Part shown: positions 1 to 24,567 of the stretch, in pieces | Numbering within the stretch: position 1 is the stretch's first letter | Layout of the letters: each line of letters begins with the position of its first letter | Assembly (NCBI RefSeq): GCF_008831285.2 | Contig: NC_045141.1 | Location: forward strand, 20,766,848 to 20,830,847 | DNA length: 64,000 bases | Direction of reading: 5' to 3' | Source: Nymphaea colorata | Taxonomy: Eukaryota; Streptophyta; Magnoliopsida; Nymphaeales; Nymphaeaceae | The notes under the pieces: generated by a model | Database searches by the model: none | What the model was told of the DNA's origin: nothing | What the model saw: only the letters and a program-made list of their open reading frames with translations | Program-made: the position numbers and the translations under genes

Positions 1-2647
1 AAAAACGAGGCGGCATCTTTTCTTTTCCAGCGGCTGAGCTGACGACCTACTTCTTGAATGCACCTTCCAACGCAGAAACCATTGACCTGATTGCCGCGAC
101 AGGTTGTTCAACTGGTTTATTTGACTCTCCATTTTCAACATTCTTTGTTCCCGGTAATGATTACCAATGAAGAACCACTTCTTGATTGCGCTGATCAACA
201 GGTTGATTTGAGAATCTGTCGTTGACATTCTTTGCTTGCAGAAAATGTTTCATGTACATACATATATATGTGCGTGTGTATGTATGTATCCTTTAGGAAA
301 GCTATCAACATACAGGCGCGCTTCAGAGGCATGCTTCCACTCAAATGGGGGCATGTGAAGCAACTTGACATGACTTGATAATTTGGGGCATGTGAAGCAA
401 CTTGACAGCTCTGGAGCAAACTTAACTTGGTGTGTAGAATCTCGTATTATTTCTAAATACAAATCAATCATATAAGACAATTATAGTGGTAATTTCTGGG
501 ATTACAAGAAGAAACTGAAGTTAAATTTTATTGTAAGCAGTATTTTGTGCCTCCAATATCAGAAGGATAATGTCGGGGATGTTTTTGAGTTTTGACCTTC
601 ATTTATGTAAGCAAAGCCATCAATATCCTGAAAAAAAATCCCAGCAAGAGGATAAAATTGATACATGGGACTGTGACCAAAGATCAAGTGTATTCACCCT
701 CAACTTCAAGGATAGTAGGTAAGTCCAAAACAGAAAACTGGGATTTTGTGATTTACATAAACATAGCATGCCATGGAAAACATGCCAAGCTCCTACATAC
801 TAACCTGATGCACACGGAAAACATGCCAAGCTCAAGTTAATTCGTAAACAAACATTGGTTGCCTTTGTGGAAGAAACATAGTCTTTAATTGTTCCACCAT
901 GCTTAGGTTCAAATTTGTACATACCAAACTAATACCTTCAAAACTGAGCGGCTGAGGGTCCAATAAGCGTTTTTAATCGTCAAAAAACCTCCATAATAAC
1001 CAAAAGCAGGCGGCGCTTGTGGCTTGCCAACAAGAATGATGAAGAAAACCTGATGCGGATTGTAAACTCCATCCGAATCGGCCAATTATTATGAGGGCGT
1101 AACCACTCCCCCCGCTAAGTTCATGGTTCACTGGACAACGGCATACTCTACTTACCAGAGTGTGAGGATAGAACCTTCTGCCTTTGTAAAAGCACCTTTC
1201 ATGTTCAAGGATAAGCATCTTATTCAAGTGGGCTTCATTGCTAAGACCACTAGAATATTGTACCCCTTTCCATTCTCTTCTTTTCTTTAACTGTTAGCTG
1301 TATGTGTGCATCCAATATCGAAAGAACAATATAGGCACAGCAGATGCACAACATTGTTGGACATGCTTTTGACCTTCATCTAGATTTCAAATCTTAGCCT
1401 AGAATGACGAACAAGAATCTGCGTATCTTTTGTCCATTCTGCATATTTCCACAAGGTAAAAACCCCTAAAATCAACCTCAAACTCAAGAGATAAAGAGAG
1501 ACTAGTTAACAAGAAGAGATAAAAAACTGTTAAAAACAGAATTCCAGGATAAAAAAGGCCCATGGACCAGGAGATGTTAACATGGCCAGAATCAATTGCA
1601 TGAACTGCAAGTTGCTGACTCCTATAAGCAACACTTGAAACGGGAATGCGGACAATGCAGGTTCATCTGTGTTGCCGAGTCAATCAGTATAACCAGCTTC
1701 ATCATTTGGCTGCAACTTTGATCAAAATGTCAGAGAACAGTTAGAAAATAGAGAAGCACGGAAAGTATCTACATGTGTTGATCTAGGTAACACAAATAGG
1801 ATGTGAGCATTCCTGAAACCTAGAAACCTCTTAGCAGTAAACAGACGCCAATTAGGGACATGCTATCAGAAGGACTACTAGATGGAACCATTCAGGTGTG
1901 ACAGCAATGTTACAGAGTAGATTCTGAACCCATAATGAAGAGGACAGTTATAGTCTATTTTCCTACTTCAGGCTCAAGGTTGACAGCAGTGCGTTCTCGC
2001 GAGGTTCCCAGTACAACAAAAAACAAATTGCCGACTCTACTAACGCAGAGTAGAAATAATTAATCTTCATAACAAACTACAGAGATGAAGCAATGCAGCA
2101 TTTCGTGCACATAATTTTCCTAGGTGACAATCTAACAGTAAAGCAGATGTTCAACAAAATAAGTTGAACCAGAAAAGATGATTTTTCAATAAATTATTTA
2201 GGAAAAGTACCATCTTTCAATCAAACTGTTGAACAGTAGAAAGTAGATCGCAGTTTCACCCAAGTGGGATGTTCATGATAATAGTTGACTGCAGAAGGGA
2301 TGGGACGGTGAAGATGAACGTAGCCAAAGAATGTCCAGAGGTTGAATATGCTCCTTAAATGATCTTCTCGTGTTTCTTTGCACACTGCAATCCCTCAGGG
2401 GGAACCAAACTCTAAATTGGCTAACATGCCGATCGAAAATCACCATCGACTGGCAATCCTAATCCATTTAAGAGGGGAAGAATACAAAGTGACGCCATGG
2501 CGGACATGCGACTCCCAATTAGTTTTAGCGGGAAAGAAGCATCGTTAACGGCTATAACACCACCGCCATCATTATCAAGGAGACAAGCAGAAATTAATTG
2601 GTGAGGGGTCGAGGTTCACAGGCCGAAGTTGATCGGTTGGGACTGCG
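1..2647. other. Left-edge intergenic DNA, no firm gene
   Basis: No convincing exon chain was found in this AT-rich stretch. Its right part is probably 3' untranslated and flanking sequence of the small minus-strand gene at 2648-2908. A 23-base direct repeat (around 347-369 and 384-406) and a second short repeat sharing the word aaaacatgccaagctc (around 777-834) are visible. A short minus-strand reading frame ending at 47 resembles a protein C-terminus but lacks supporting exons (see rejected items). Confidence 0.5.
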
Positions 2648-2908
2648 TCACTTGGTAGGTGGAGGCGCCTGGTGGAGGGAGAGGCAGACAGCGAGGGAGA
2701 GCTGGGCCTCTCGACAGTTGGAGCGCTTGGTGGCTGTGCCGCTGCTGGTGCACAAGTCTTGCACGGCCTCCACCTCCGCGGGGCAGACGGTGGCGATGAG
2801 GCAGGAGGCTAATTTCCGGTTCGTGTGCTTGCAGAGGGCGCTACGCTCCGGCTCCCTAAATCGGCGATGGCATTCCTCCAACGCCTCCTGCAACCGTTTG
2901 CACGACAT
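2648..2908 (-). CDS. Small triple CX9C (CHCH-like) protein
   Basis: Intronless frame of 86 residues with regularly spaced cysteines: C3/C13, C26/C36 and C65/C75 each form a CX9C pair, and C42/C53 are spaced by ten. It starts MSCKRLQEALEECHRR and ends in HQAPPPTK. CX9C pairs mark CHCH-fold proteins, usually imported into the mitochondrial intermembrane space through the MIA40 disulfide relay and often serving respiratory-complex assembly. That localisation and role are inferred from the cysteine pattern alone; no substrate is known. There is no cleavable presequence, which fits that import route. The ATG follows a GA-rich leader, and a TATATATATAAA-like stretch lies about 30-45 bases upstream, which may be a TATA box or only a microsatellite. 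The opposite-strand frame over the same DNA shows no family features. The start is chosen because C3 completes the first pair. Moderately sure it is a real gene. Confidence 0.72.
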   Translation of the reverse strand: MSCKRLQEALEECHRRFREPERSALCKHTNRKLASCLIATVCPAEVEAVQDLCTSSGTATKRSNCREAQLSLAVCLSLHQAPPPTK

Positions 2909-2955
2909 ATCTCTCTCTCTCTCTCCCTCTCTCTTTATATATATATATATAATAC
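2909..2955. repeat. CT/TA microsatellite in leader of the CX9C gene
   Basis: A (CT)n tract passes into a (TA)n tract immediately upstream of the minus-strand ATG at 2908. Read on the gene strand it is TATATATA followed by GAGAGAGA, so it could supply both a TATA-like element and a GAGA-type leader. Confidence 0.6.
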
Positions 2956-5058
2956 TTCAAAGCCTTAATAATGTGCTGGTGCACCTAACCTCACGAGAGA
3001 ACCAGAGATGGCCACGCTAATTTTATGCACACCGTCAAAAACAAATCTGTGAACAACTAATAAAAAGGATAAAAGGATAAATTTAAAGGCTCAAATATTT
3101 AGCATTTGGGAAACAAATACATATTGGCGTGTAATAAAAGTATAAACCTTTCAGTCAAATAAAATTTTTAATCCCTACCTCCTCTCTGTCTCTCTCTCTC
3201 TCTTTCTCTCTCTCTATCTCTCTCTCTCTCTCTCACAACATAATTCCATCATCGAAGTTATTTTCTAGTAATTTATATCCAACCTGTTCCTAAAACCCAC
3301 CTCCTTCTACCAGCTCTCAGACAGCATCTTTTTTCCTCTCTTGGAAATCAACCTTAATTTATACCAAGATTCATTGGTAATAGGAGGCTGGGCAGCTCAC
3401 TGGTGGCAAGGACATTATAAGATTCTCGTTGCCTTTCTTATACCTAATGAACTACTACTACTACACAGATTATAGGTGATTTATTCTCTTTCTTTTTTCT
3501 TATATAAGTATATATTGTGAAAACTTTTAAAGAACAGACTAGTTTATGAGCCTACCAACGAGGAACACAAAGTTCTTCACCTCATTAACACCTTCCACAG
3601 TTCTCCTTTTACCCCCTGCTCTTCTTCTCGGTGATTGTTCGGTTTTATTTGTTCATAATCATATGGTGACCAAGCTTAGTGACATGCTCTGTTGAAAGCA
3701 CAAGACAAAACAGGAGCTTATGTTTGTTAACGTGAAGACAAATTTTGGAATTTTGTTCTCAATTTCCGAAGCATAAAATGTGAGAAAGCAAATCTGGTTC
3801 CCCGCCTAGCCGACTGTATTTGTGTGGTCAAACAACTAAACACACAAGATACATTCGTTTTACAGAGGTGAAAAGTTAGATGTTGTTGCCCACCGTTAAT
3901 ACTATCTGGTAGATCTCATCTGTTATTTTTACTGAATTTAACTGTAAGATGTAAGTACTCTTAGAATGGGTTCTTTGGTTTTTTTTTTTCTTTGGGACAA
4001 ATATTTACTTTATAAAGTTTATGTATATCTCGGGAGTTGCATGCATTTGGAAAATCCATTTCTATCTTCTTGTTCCTAGTATAGCAGATTAGCGGACTTC
4101 CTTTTTTTTATGAAAATTTAAGCCTTTCTGTTTCACGGGCCAATTTCTTCTGAAAAAAAAAAAAATCATTGTGCTGGTGAGCAGGTGAAGTTCAACCCGT
4201 CCATCATACCCTGAAAAACTTTTCAGGCTAATCAAAAGGGCCTTTAAGTCTATTGATATATCGATTCATGCAACTACTTAAAGCTTGTTCGTCAATTTAA
4301 TGGCTTGAGAAGATCATCACCACAATCTTATAGTCTCTTTGCACCATAATGATGCGCAATGTAGATCATCATAAGAGGCCGTTTCCTCCAAGCAGGATGC
4401 AATCCGTTATATAATGGAGACCTTGCCACGATAAGTTCAGAGTTTTATTATCTCAAGTACTAGTTTATTCTTTAGACATAAACCATACTAGTACACTGTA
4501 GGGGCATGTTATATCTCAAAAACAAAACAGATAAATCTTTCTCCAGTCTATTCCACAAACAAACAGTTCCAAATTAATAGATCTCATGCAATGTAAGGTC
4601 TCCTACAAGGTTAAAAATTTTTCAAGGGCCAACAACATAAAATGGCATACTTTTAGGAAATACTCCATCTTAGACATGCCATTTTCAGAACATAAATATG
4701 CACGGAAGTTTCATTGGGAACTTAGAAATGGTTGTATCGCCATGCCTTCAACTGTATCCATGTGACAAGCCTTGTGCAATAAAAGATGCACATAATATTT
4801 ACCACAACCTGGTGTGTCCAACGAAGCATCTTGATGACAATGCTGCAGATCACATCTTCAACAGCACAATGTTTGTCTACGTCGGAACCTGTCATGGCTT
4901 CAAATTTGAGCATTAATAGCTTCGCCAGCTGATATCAATTAGCAGAATCACAAAAGTTGGGAGTCAAATTTTTGTTAGTTGACTACTCTGGACAGTCACT
5001 AAAATGGACACGGCGCAAGAGTAAGTGTTATGCTATGAACTAATGGTAAAAGTGGTGC
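2956..5058. other. Intergenic, promoter side of CX9C gene and 3' flank of RECQL2
   Basis: No exon recognised. Contains an interrupted (CT)n run at about 3183-3234, homopolymer T runs near 3980 and A runs near 4155. The right part should include the RECQL2 3' untranslated region, whose poly(A) site I cannot place. Confidence 0.5.
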
Positions 5059-16944
<11,886 letters not shown>

Positions 16945-18618
16945 TGTCTCTTTCAGCAGACAAAAGGAACCATCAAGAAAGGAGCCTGCATCTTCTAGAA
17001 CAACAAGAAGAAGGAGACAACGAAACTCCAACAACACGACGACGTCTTCTCATGACACGATAATGCCGAATGGGGCAACGATGGGGGAGGGGAACGAGGG
17101 TTGGAGGACAACCAGCGATTGGCGGAGGGAGGGGCTCGAGCGAGCCGGTGGGAAATGGATTCCCGCCGTTTCGAGTTGGAATGAGGGAGAGTTGGAGGGA
17201 GACCTTGGTTTCGATGGGAGGTTGGAACATGAACCGAACAGATCGGGGCAGGCAGAGGCTCGCTCCGCCTTAGCTTTCCGTCAGTGTTCAGCAAATAAAT
17301 AAGCGCTCCGCTCGGTCCCATCGGATAGAGTAACATCCATTCGTCCCCCTGCGGCCTGGTTGAAATCTTGAACCGTTGATTCATGGATGTCAACGGTAAA
17401 AAAGAAAAGAAAAGTGTCCCGACCCTGGTGCTTGAGTGGTAGACAGAATTATTCAAACTTCAATTAATCTAACTAGATTATTTAGAAGAAATAGCCACTC
17501 AAAGTGCTCCGTTCGCTAGCCTTTTGGCCGTGTATTTTCAGTGTTTATATTTCGCCTGTTTTTCATCGCTTTCACAGTTTCCATCTTCCTGGTTATCATG
17601 GACCTGGACACCCATCATGATCTTATATCCATTAAAATTGGAGGCGAATATTGAATTGAGACGGAACCAGTTTGTCAGCAGACTTGACGTTTGCTAGCAA
17701 ATCCGAATCCATGTTTTGGAGTCAGACACGTACAGTCGATGAAAATTTTCATATATTTCAACCTCTTTGTAACCGTATCAATGAGCTAAACCTTCTCAAA
17801 TGTCAGTTTGCTATTATTCCATGAAGCTATACAAGAAATTCAAAGGGATTTGTAGAACACCGTAATATAACTGTTGTCAGACTAGAATGTAACAAAACTT
17901 AGTGTTATCAAACGGCCCCATACTACCATCTCATCGATTTGTAACACCGGGTGCGCTTCGATATGGAAAGAAAAACCCAAAGCCCCTGCTTTTTTAAGAA
18001 AGTGAGGATCTGGTCGTCTCTAGAATGGATTTCGCTCAAGCTCTGGCGGGTCTAAGACTAAAGTGTGCTCGGAGGCCCAACATCAGTTAAGCTGCGTTCA
18101 CGTGTTCAAAATCACAGAACTGATATACTTGTTGCACTCTGGATCGGTAACCGGTTATTAGAAACAAAACAACGAGATTTTGTTAGCCAGCAGGGAACAG
18201 ACACTAGTAAAAATTGAACAGATGCAGTTCTTTATGACTCCTTGCATGTCTTCAAAGACTTGTAGATGTCAGGTTTTTCGTCAGCAGAAATTTTAAATTA
18301 CTCCAAGCATGGCAACAGATAGAAAAACCTTAACTCGCCTAAGGGGCATCGGAGAAAAATACCAAAACCAGTAATAGGGGAAACTGCGAATCAAACGCCA
18401 AATTTAAGTAGGATAAAGGGAAACGGCTAGATAACCACATTACAAAGTCACCAGCAAGGTTGCAGAGACTTCTTCACGAAGAAGAAGAACAGCAGAAGCT
18501 AACATTTTACATTCGTGGAAGCTTTTCTCTGATACCAGCAGAAACCCACTGCCCATCAAAGATTTTTCCTTTTTCTTTTTTTTTTTTTCACAGTGAAAAC
18601 GTGGAACCGACAATGATT
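16945..18618. other. RECQL2 leader/promoter and intergenic DNA
   Basis: The part next to 16944 is RECQL2 5' leader and promoter; 17040-17310 is relatively GC-rich and its overlapping frames on both strands show no family features. From about 17450 on the DNA is AT-rich and includes the POLD4 3' untranslated region at the right. A G-box-like cacgtg occurs at about 18099. No further gene seen. Confidence 0.5.
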
Positions 18619-19453
18619 CTAAACGCGCCCTTCCAAGAGGCAATCAAGGGATGCATTGCCTGCTTTCAGAAGGCTCTCCACGTTCTTGGGTGGGTTCAGG
18701 CCTAGGCGATCAGCTCGTTCCCAGCGCTCCATTCTGCTAATCCCAAGGCACGGTCCAAAGCTCATGTCCAGATCAAACTGCCTAAGGATCTCCTCGTCCT
18801 GATTAACATCATCTGCCAATCAAGAAAGCATGTCAGGGTTCACCAAAATCCAAATATTACATCTAGTTACAACAAACCAGGCAAAGAAGAGGCCAAAAAA
18901 TAGCATTTCGTCATGTTTTTGACGGGCCTTGCACAGAAAAGGAAAAAGCTTGGTCGTCGTCTGGGCTCTCAAGGTCCATTGTTTTGGCCACAAATCCCCA
19001 TACCCGTTTAAACCATCATCAAATATGGACAACAACAAGCGCATTAGTGTATCAGAAATGGTCAATATTTGGATTTTTCGCGATTTTGGTATGTTCTTTT
19101 TGGCGTTTGAGTTTCCGGCTTCCACCAATCGAAGTCTCGTGCATTTCAAATGGTAGTAAAGTGAACAACAAGGGCTATGAGTTCACGGAAAATGACTCGC
19201 TTACAGTTTATAGAGCACATTAAGATACCCAAAATGGAGAGAGAGATACAGAAAGAGAGAGGAAACATAAACCCTAACCTCTCAGGTCAAGGGATCCGCC
19301 GGAGGATGTGACCAAGGCAGCCGGTTGTGGTGAAGGGGCGCCCAAACTAACGCCCTGCTTCGCCTTTGACGCCGTTGTAGCTGCTTTTCCGATGCTGCCG
19401 CTGCTCTTCTTCTGCCTGTAGTAACCCTTGAGGCCTCCCCCTCTCGACGCCAT
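18619..19453 (-). CDS. POLD4: DNA polymerase delta subunit 4 (p12)
   Basis: Smallest accessory subunit of replicative DNA polymerase delta, acting in the nucleus to stabilise the holoenzyme and its contact with PCNA. Two exons, 19279-19453 and 18619-18812, separated by a 466-nt intron, encode 122 residues, usual for plants. The N-terminus MASRGGGLKGYYRQKK carries the short basic, aromatic motif typical of the family. The second exon holds the diagnostic core LRQFDLDMSFGPCLGISR then RWERADRLGLNPP. The splice join (LR|DDVNQDEE) preserves frame. The leader just before the ATG is a GA-repeat tract. It lies on the same strand as RECQL2, about 1.7 kb upstream of that gene's start, with no sign of joint transcription. 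Confident identification. Confidence 0.93.
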
Positions 19454-19454
19454 G

Positions 19455-19487
<33 letters not shown>

Positions 19488-19492
19488 TCTAT
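19454..19492. repeat. GA-repeat 5' leader of POLD4
   Basis: On the gene strand an almost pure GA tract of about 35 bases ends directly at the ATG. GAGA tracts in plant leaders and promoters are known binding sites of BPC-family proteins; that role here is inference. Confidence 0.6.
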
Positions 19493-20721
19493 CTCTCGCT
19501 TGCAGTTTTGAAACTTTGAATTTCGAAGAGCACCGACTTCTATAGGAAACGCGAAGCGGGCGGTGGGGATCGTGGTTCGGGTTAGATATTCGATCCAGTG
19601 GCTTTCATTTCCCGGTTGCATTATTTGCACAAAACTGTCATATCACTCCTTAGATTTTTCATTGATTCAAATTATTTAGGCCAAATTTGTCCATGTCAGA
19701 ACAACTTAGGCCGCAGATCTGATGAATCCTATGGAACCCACGGTTTTCCGACTTGCACTTCATTTTGAAGAGCAAAGTTTAATCGGCATCTGCGGTGGTG
19801 TGTGCGACCTTTCAAAGATCGGTCCATTCAGTTCCATATCAACGGATATTTCAATAAAGTGATAGCAAGACAAAATTTCTTCTTTTTATTTAAAATGGTT
19901 GATACAAGCCAAGTCCTCGTTTCCCAGCCTGTTTGCGTCTTGATCATTCTTTTGCGATTATGAGATTATGACAAAGAATAAGAAGCAAAAAGTGAGATAA
20001 TTGGAACTTGTTTTGAGTCCATTTGCAACTTTTTTAACTCTTTCCAGAAAAGCTGACATTATGAGCATATTGCGAGTTCCCCTTTTTACCTTTTAAACGC
20101 AGAATCACATCAGAAATGTCAACCAAAGATCTTTGAGTCATCAAATCTTGATAATGTTGCTCCTTCTCATGTTCATTGATGTTGTTCGTCGATTATCAAT
20201 GCTCAAAACAAGTATCCTCGATACGGATACAGCCGATTCGGTGGCACAAGCTTTTACCAACTTGGACATTGTGGGCTGAGGGAAAGTTGGACGGACAAAA
20301 AGCAGCACAATCACACATCTTGTTCAAGATGGGATTGAACAGATTAGCAAGCTGAAGAATGTTTCGCCAAGGCAGTTCGGCTTTTCACGTGACTTGATGC
20401 AGGCACGAAGCAAGGACATATTTATATAATACAAAAAAAAATTATATTTTACATACATATAGCCAGTCTTGTTGCTTTTTAGGATACAAGTTTTTTCTAA
20501 TCTAATTCCATTCTCTGTCTTCTGCCCAAACCGGTATTAACATCAAGCCGCCTAGTTGCTGAAGTTCCTGCAGACAGGCTCAAGGATAAAATTCCTCTCC
20601 TTCGAGAAACCTTCTTTTTTGTTTTTTATGTTCACCTAAAGCCGAAAAAGGTGGAGGTATGCTATATACAACTATTAAATAAATAACCCAGACCGCTGGG
20701 GACGAAAAAAATGACCACCAA
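19493..20721. other. Intergenic between POLD4 and SIG1
   Basis: Contains the POLD4 promoter on the left and the SIG1 3' untranslated region on the right. No exon, RNA gene or clear repeat was recognised. Confidence 0.5.
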
Positions 20722-23700
20722 CTAATGTTTAACCAGCATAGCCTCAAGCCTCTGCATTCTGGCTGCAAGCTTCAGCTTCTCCAGGGCAACAAGTCCCACT
20801 TGTCTAACTCTCTCTCTTGATAATCCAATCCTGAACAAAACAACACCAACCAGTTAGGATCAGCACTCGCCATTTTCAACTAGAGCAGAAGTATCAGGAA
20901 GAAAAGTATTAAAAATGAGGTTTCATGGTAGTCGTCATGGATCTCAATTGCAGTTAATTGTAGAAATCAAGAACAGTTAGAGCACATTTCCTATATTTGA
21001 TGGTAATTGTGATGGACGTCAGTGGCAGACCTTTTAATTGTTAGAGCTGATATTTCCAGATTCAATGTGGAATTAACCAGGACGTTTTCAAGTCACAGTC
21101 AAACCTCATGTCACCAAAAGAGCACATGCAAGAAAAAAGATAGTAAGCCATATCTACTCGTAGATTAGTATATAGAAATACTTACTGTTTGCTAATATCC
21201 TCCCATGTGTGTGATTCTCTATCCAATCCATAGTAAAGTCGCACTATATCCTGCTCCCGCTCTACAAGTGTTGAACTAATAAGCCTGTTAACTTCATCCT
21301 GCATTAATGATACAATTTATTTCCAGGCACAAGCATAAATTTAATATAACAAAAAATATTTTGGCAAACTAAATCCTTATACTATTGAACAAACACCTTT
21401 TTTCCAACACTATCATGATTTCATAAAAACAGTCTTATAATTTTTGTCTCTGCAGATCATATGGTTTATGAATTGCCATCACAAATGTTATGGCCATTGG
21501 CATGACTGAAATACACATTCTGATAAATGCAACTGACATTGAAAGAAGCAGCATGCATGACAAACTTGCAGCAAACAATTATTCAGGAATGATAGGTTTA
21601 GAGTAGTTAGACACATAGTGGTCAATGAGGGAGATAACTTGGTTGAAAAATAGAAAGGTAGCAATAAAAGCATACGACAAACATAGCATCAAAGCAAGGA
21701 TTAAATGCTGCAGAGATGGTAGAGGGACAGTGTGTAGGATAGGAGTCATTTATTGGGAAGAAACAAACCATGTTTATGAGAGTATCATCTCAATTATATG
21801 GCGCCTAAGAAACTAGAAGCACAAAACTAATAGAAAGGTAAGATGTTCTCTGAAGATCATAACAATAGTCCAAGCCCCATTACAAGCAGTATAACTATCA
21901 ATTTTGAGGCTTGAATGAGTATCCTAAAGAAGGTTTAAGAACAAAAAAATTGTCAGTTCCTTCTCCCCCCCACCGCCGTGAATTTGCAAATTGGGAGAGT
22001 AAAATGTCGTCGACTTTAAGCAAGTTTTTAATCTCTAAAAAATAAAATTACTAAAAGGACTTGCGAAAAGAATTCCAGATTGACAAGATGCCTATTTACC
22101 TTGAGGGACCATTCTTCTACCCCATGCCATGGGTTGTTTGTGAGATTGTTATCTGCAATGTACTACAAAAAAAAAAAAAAAAGTTCTATAATAAAAAGGA
22201 TGCAGACTGTGAATACAATGTAAAATTCAGAAAGCAAAATACAAAACTAAAAGAAGCCATTTCACTTACGCTATGGAAAGTATCTCCAGGAAGACCATTC
22301 AATGATGGAAATGCATCCCTATCAAGGGAGAATATCTTATTGGTTGCCTGAGAAAATGTTTTTATTATTAGATAAGATTGAAAAGACCAACAGCAGGCTC
22401 ATTAATGAACTCTGATCAGTAATTCTTAGCAGTTCCAGATGATACCTCTGTTGCATTAGTGATCTTCTTTTCTGACATATTCAAACTTTCTGCTATCATC
22501 TGAAATAACACAAACCAAAATCAGTTTGAATTTCATGCACATATCCGTGCAAACCATCTGAAACCAGATGCATGTCATCTGGTTGGTTGGACAAACCTAT
22601 TGCTTTGAGTCATGACTTACCGCTACAGAAGGCGTTATTCCCTTCTCTTTCAGTCTTGTCTTAGCATTCCTTATTAAGTTTAATCTTTCATGCAAATGGG
22701 TAGGCAATCTTAGTGTCCTTGAGTTCTCGATCATAGCTCTTGAAACTCCCTGGAGAGATAAAACAAGACGAACTTCCATGTCATCCTCTTGAAATTGTTC
22801 TCATTCTTATGTAAGGTTTTTCATTTTCTCCTATGCATTTCAATAACCATGATTTTCAACCAAACAACTTGGTTTCATCATATCAAAAGCATGAAAATAT
22901 TGAAAAATTCACCATCCTTTGATATATGTAGAGATGCTTCATGCGATCAGGGGATTACGCCAAGTCACAATGTTTGATGCCAACAAAATAAAGTTTACAT
23001 TCTTGTCATGTCTAAATGCATCTCAGACCATACATCAACTTAGAAAATCATTTGCTACAAAGTTGTTTACCATATCTCCACAAAAGAAAAAGGCCACTCT
23101 ACCTGACGTATCCACCAATAAACATATGTCGAGATCCTGAAACCCTTCGAGGAGTCGAACTTCTCAATGCCACGTAGCAATCCAATTAGACCACCCTATA
23201 CAAAGAAAAGACAAAACAAATGAGAATTCTGAGTCAATAAAGTAATTCCTGAAAGCATTTGGATATGCCAAGAAAATGCTCATAACGGGACTAAAAAGTT
23301 ACAAAGAAAAAAAAAATAATGGAAGTGTTCAAGAGTCAAGGACAAAGACAAAAACCTGAATCAGGTCGGCCATTTCAGTTCCCATGTTATCATATTTTTG
23401 CGCAATAGACATAACAAGGCGCACGTTACTCATTGTCAGTTTGTCTCGTGCCAAAGAGCTTTCAATCATTTGTGAATTTAATTCAGCACGGGATATTTTC
23501 AAGGAAGAAGCAATTTGTTCATCAGAAGGCTCAAATCCCAGTCTCTCTTTCAACCTGAAACAGCAACCTTCAGGCTTCAATATATAACGATATTATTTGC
23601 TTTTATTTTCCCAAATGCATAAACAAACAAGATGCCACATAAGCAGAACAAAGAAGGATCTTCTTTGCCTACTAACCATATGGCAGGATGCTTGTGTAAA

Positions 23701-24567
23701 ACACTAAAACCATTAAGAGCAAAGCCCCACACCCTACTCATATAATCTGATTTCCATCATGGATATATAAAAGATATTTCCCTAACCAAATATTTAATAA
23801 TCAGAGATTTACTGAGCATGGAGCACCTACAGGATTCTTGCAAACATTTCACTAAAAATGCTTAAGAAAGTATTTACTCACCTCTGTCTATGTTTCTCAA
23901 GATGCATCCCAGCCTTGATCTTCTCTGATAGGTGAACAACTTCAGTGTGGGTGAGTAAACCATCATTTGATATACCTTTCAGATAACCAGGTACATGACT
24001 CTGCAGCAATTCTCGGTTGATATTAGAACCAACCTGCCTCCTTTTGCTTGCAGGTATCTTACAGATGGCTTGATTTTGTAACTTCATCCTCAGATTGGTT
24101 CTTCGCTGCCTTGCAGATAACCCTGAACGAGTCACTTCAATTTCTTTAGAGTTCCTTTTTAATGCATCACTTGTCCTTTGTTGCTCAAGTGAAAGGTTCC
24201 ATTGCTTTTCCAGCATGGACTTCTGGAGAAGTATGAGAACTTCCAATGTAGATTCAACATCCAATCCTGTTTGTTGCTCAAAAAAGTTTGAACTTTGAAA
24301 GCATGTCTCCGTAGTAGAATGAACAGATGGCATATCAGAGTGCTCTTTAAGGGATTTCATTGACTGTATGTGCTGACCAGATGGAAACCTGGAGCTGAAA
24401 CTGGAAGATTTTTTCGAAACAATGACATTCCTTTGAGAAGATGCAAAAAAGTATGTGGCCCCATGATCATGAATTGGGAAAATTTTCTCGGCTAAATCAA
24501 GAGTGAAGAATGAAGAACTTAGAAGCCTCTTCCCTGTGCTTAGTCCAACCACTGCTGCAGTAGCCAT
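20722..24567 (-). CDS. SIG1: Plastid RNA polymerase sigma factor SIG1 (SIGA)
   Basis: Nuclear-encoded sigma-70 factor that directs the bacterial-type plastid RNA polymerase to promoters of photosynthesis genes. Nine exons: 23882-24567, 23356-23554, 23103-23195, 22621-22749, 22446-22499, 22270-22347, 22100-22162, 21186-21298, 20722-20830; 1524 nt, 507 residues, near the usual 500. The start [19 protein letters not shown] is the recognised SIG1 transit-peptide opening; an in-frame upstream ATG (24597) is not conserved. The N-terminal half is variable and carries [14 protein letters not shown]. Conserved regions follow: region 2 with [15 protein letters not shown], then [14 protein letters not shown] (314-327, the -10 recognition helix), [19 protein letters not shown], region 3, and region 4.2 [18 protein letters not shown] (466-483), the -35 recognition helix-turn-helix. 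It ends [11 protein letters not shown]. Confident. Confidence 0.95.

Noticed and set aside
47-143. Minus-strand frame ending in AAIRSMVSALEGAFKK
   Set aside because: It looks like a protein C-terminus, but there is no convincing acceptor in front of it and no upstream exons were found before 2600; kept only as a note.
2598-3020. Plus-strand 140-codon frame
   Set aside because: It overlaps the CX9C gene on the other strand, runs into CT/TA microsatellite, and shows no family features.
16995-17456. Minus-strand 153-codon frame upstream of RECQL2
   Set aside because: Lies in the leader/promoter region, Pro/Ser low complexity, no family match, and overlapping open frames on both strands.
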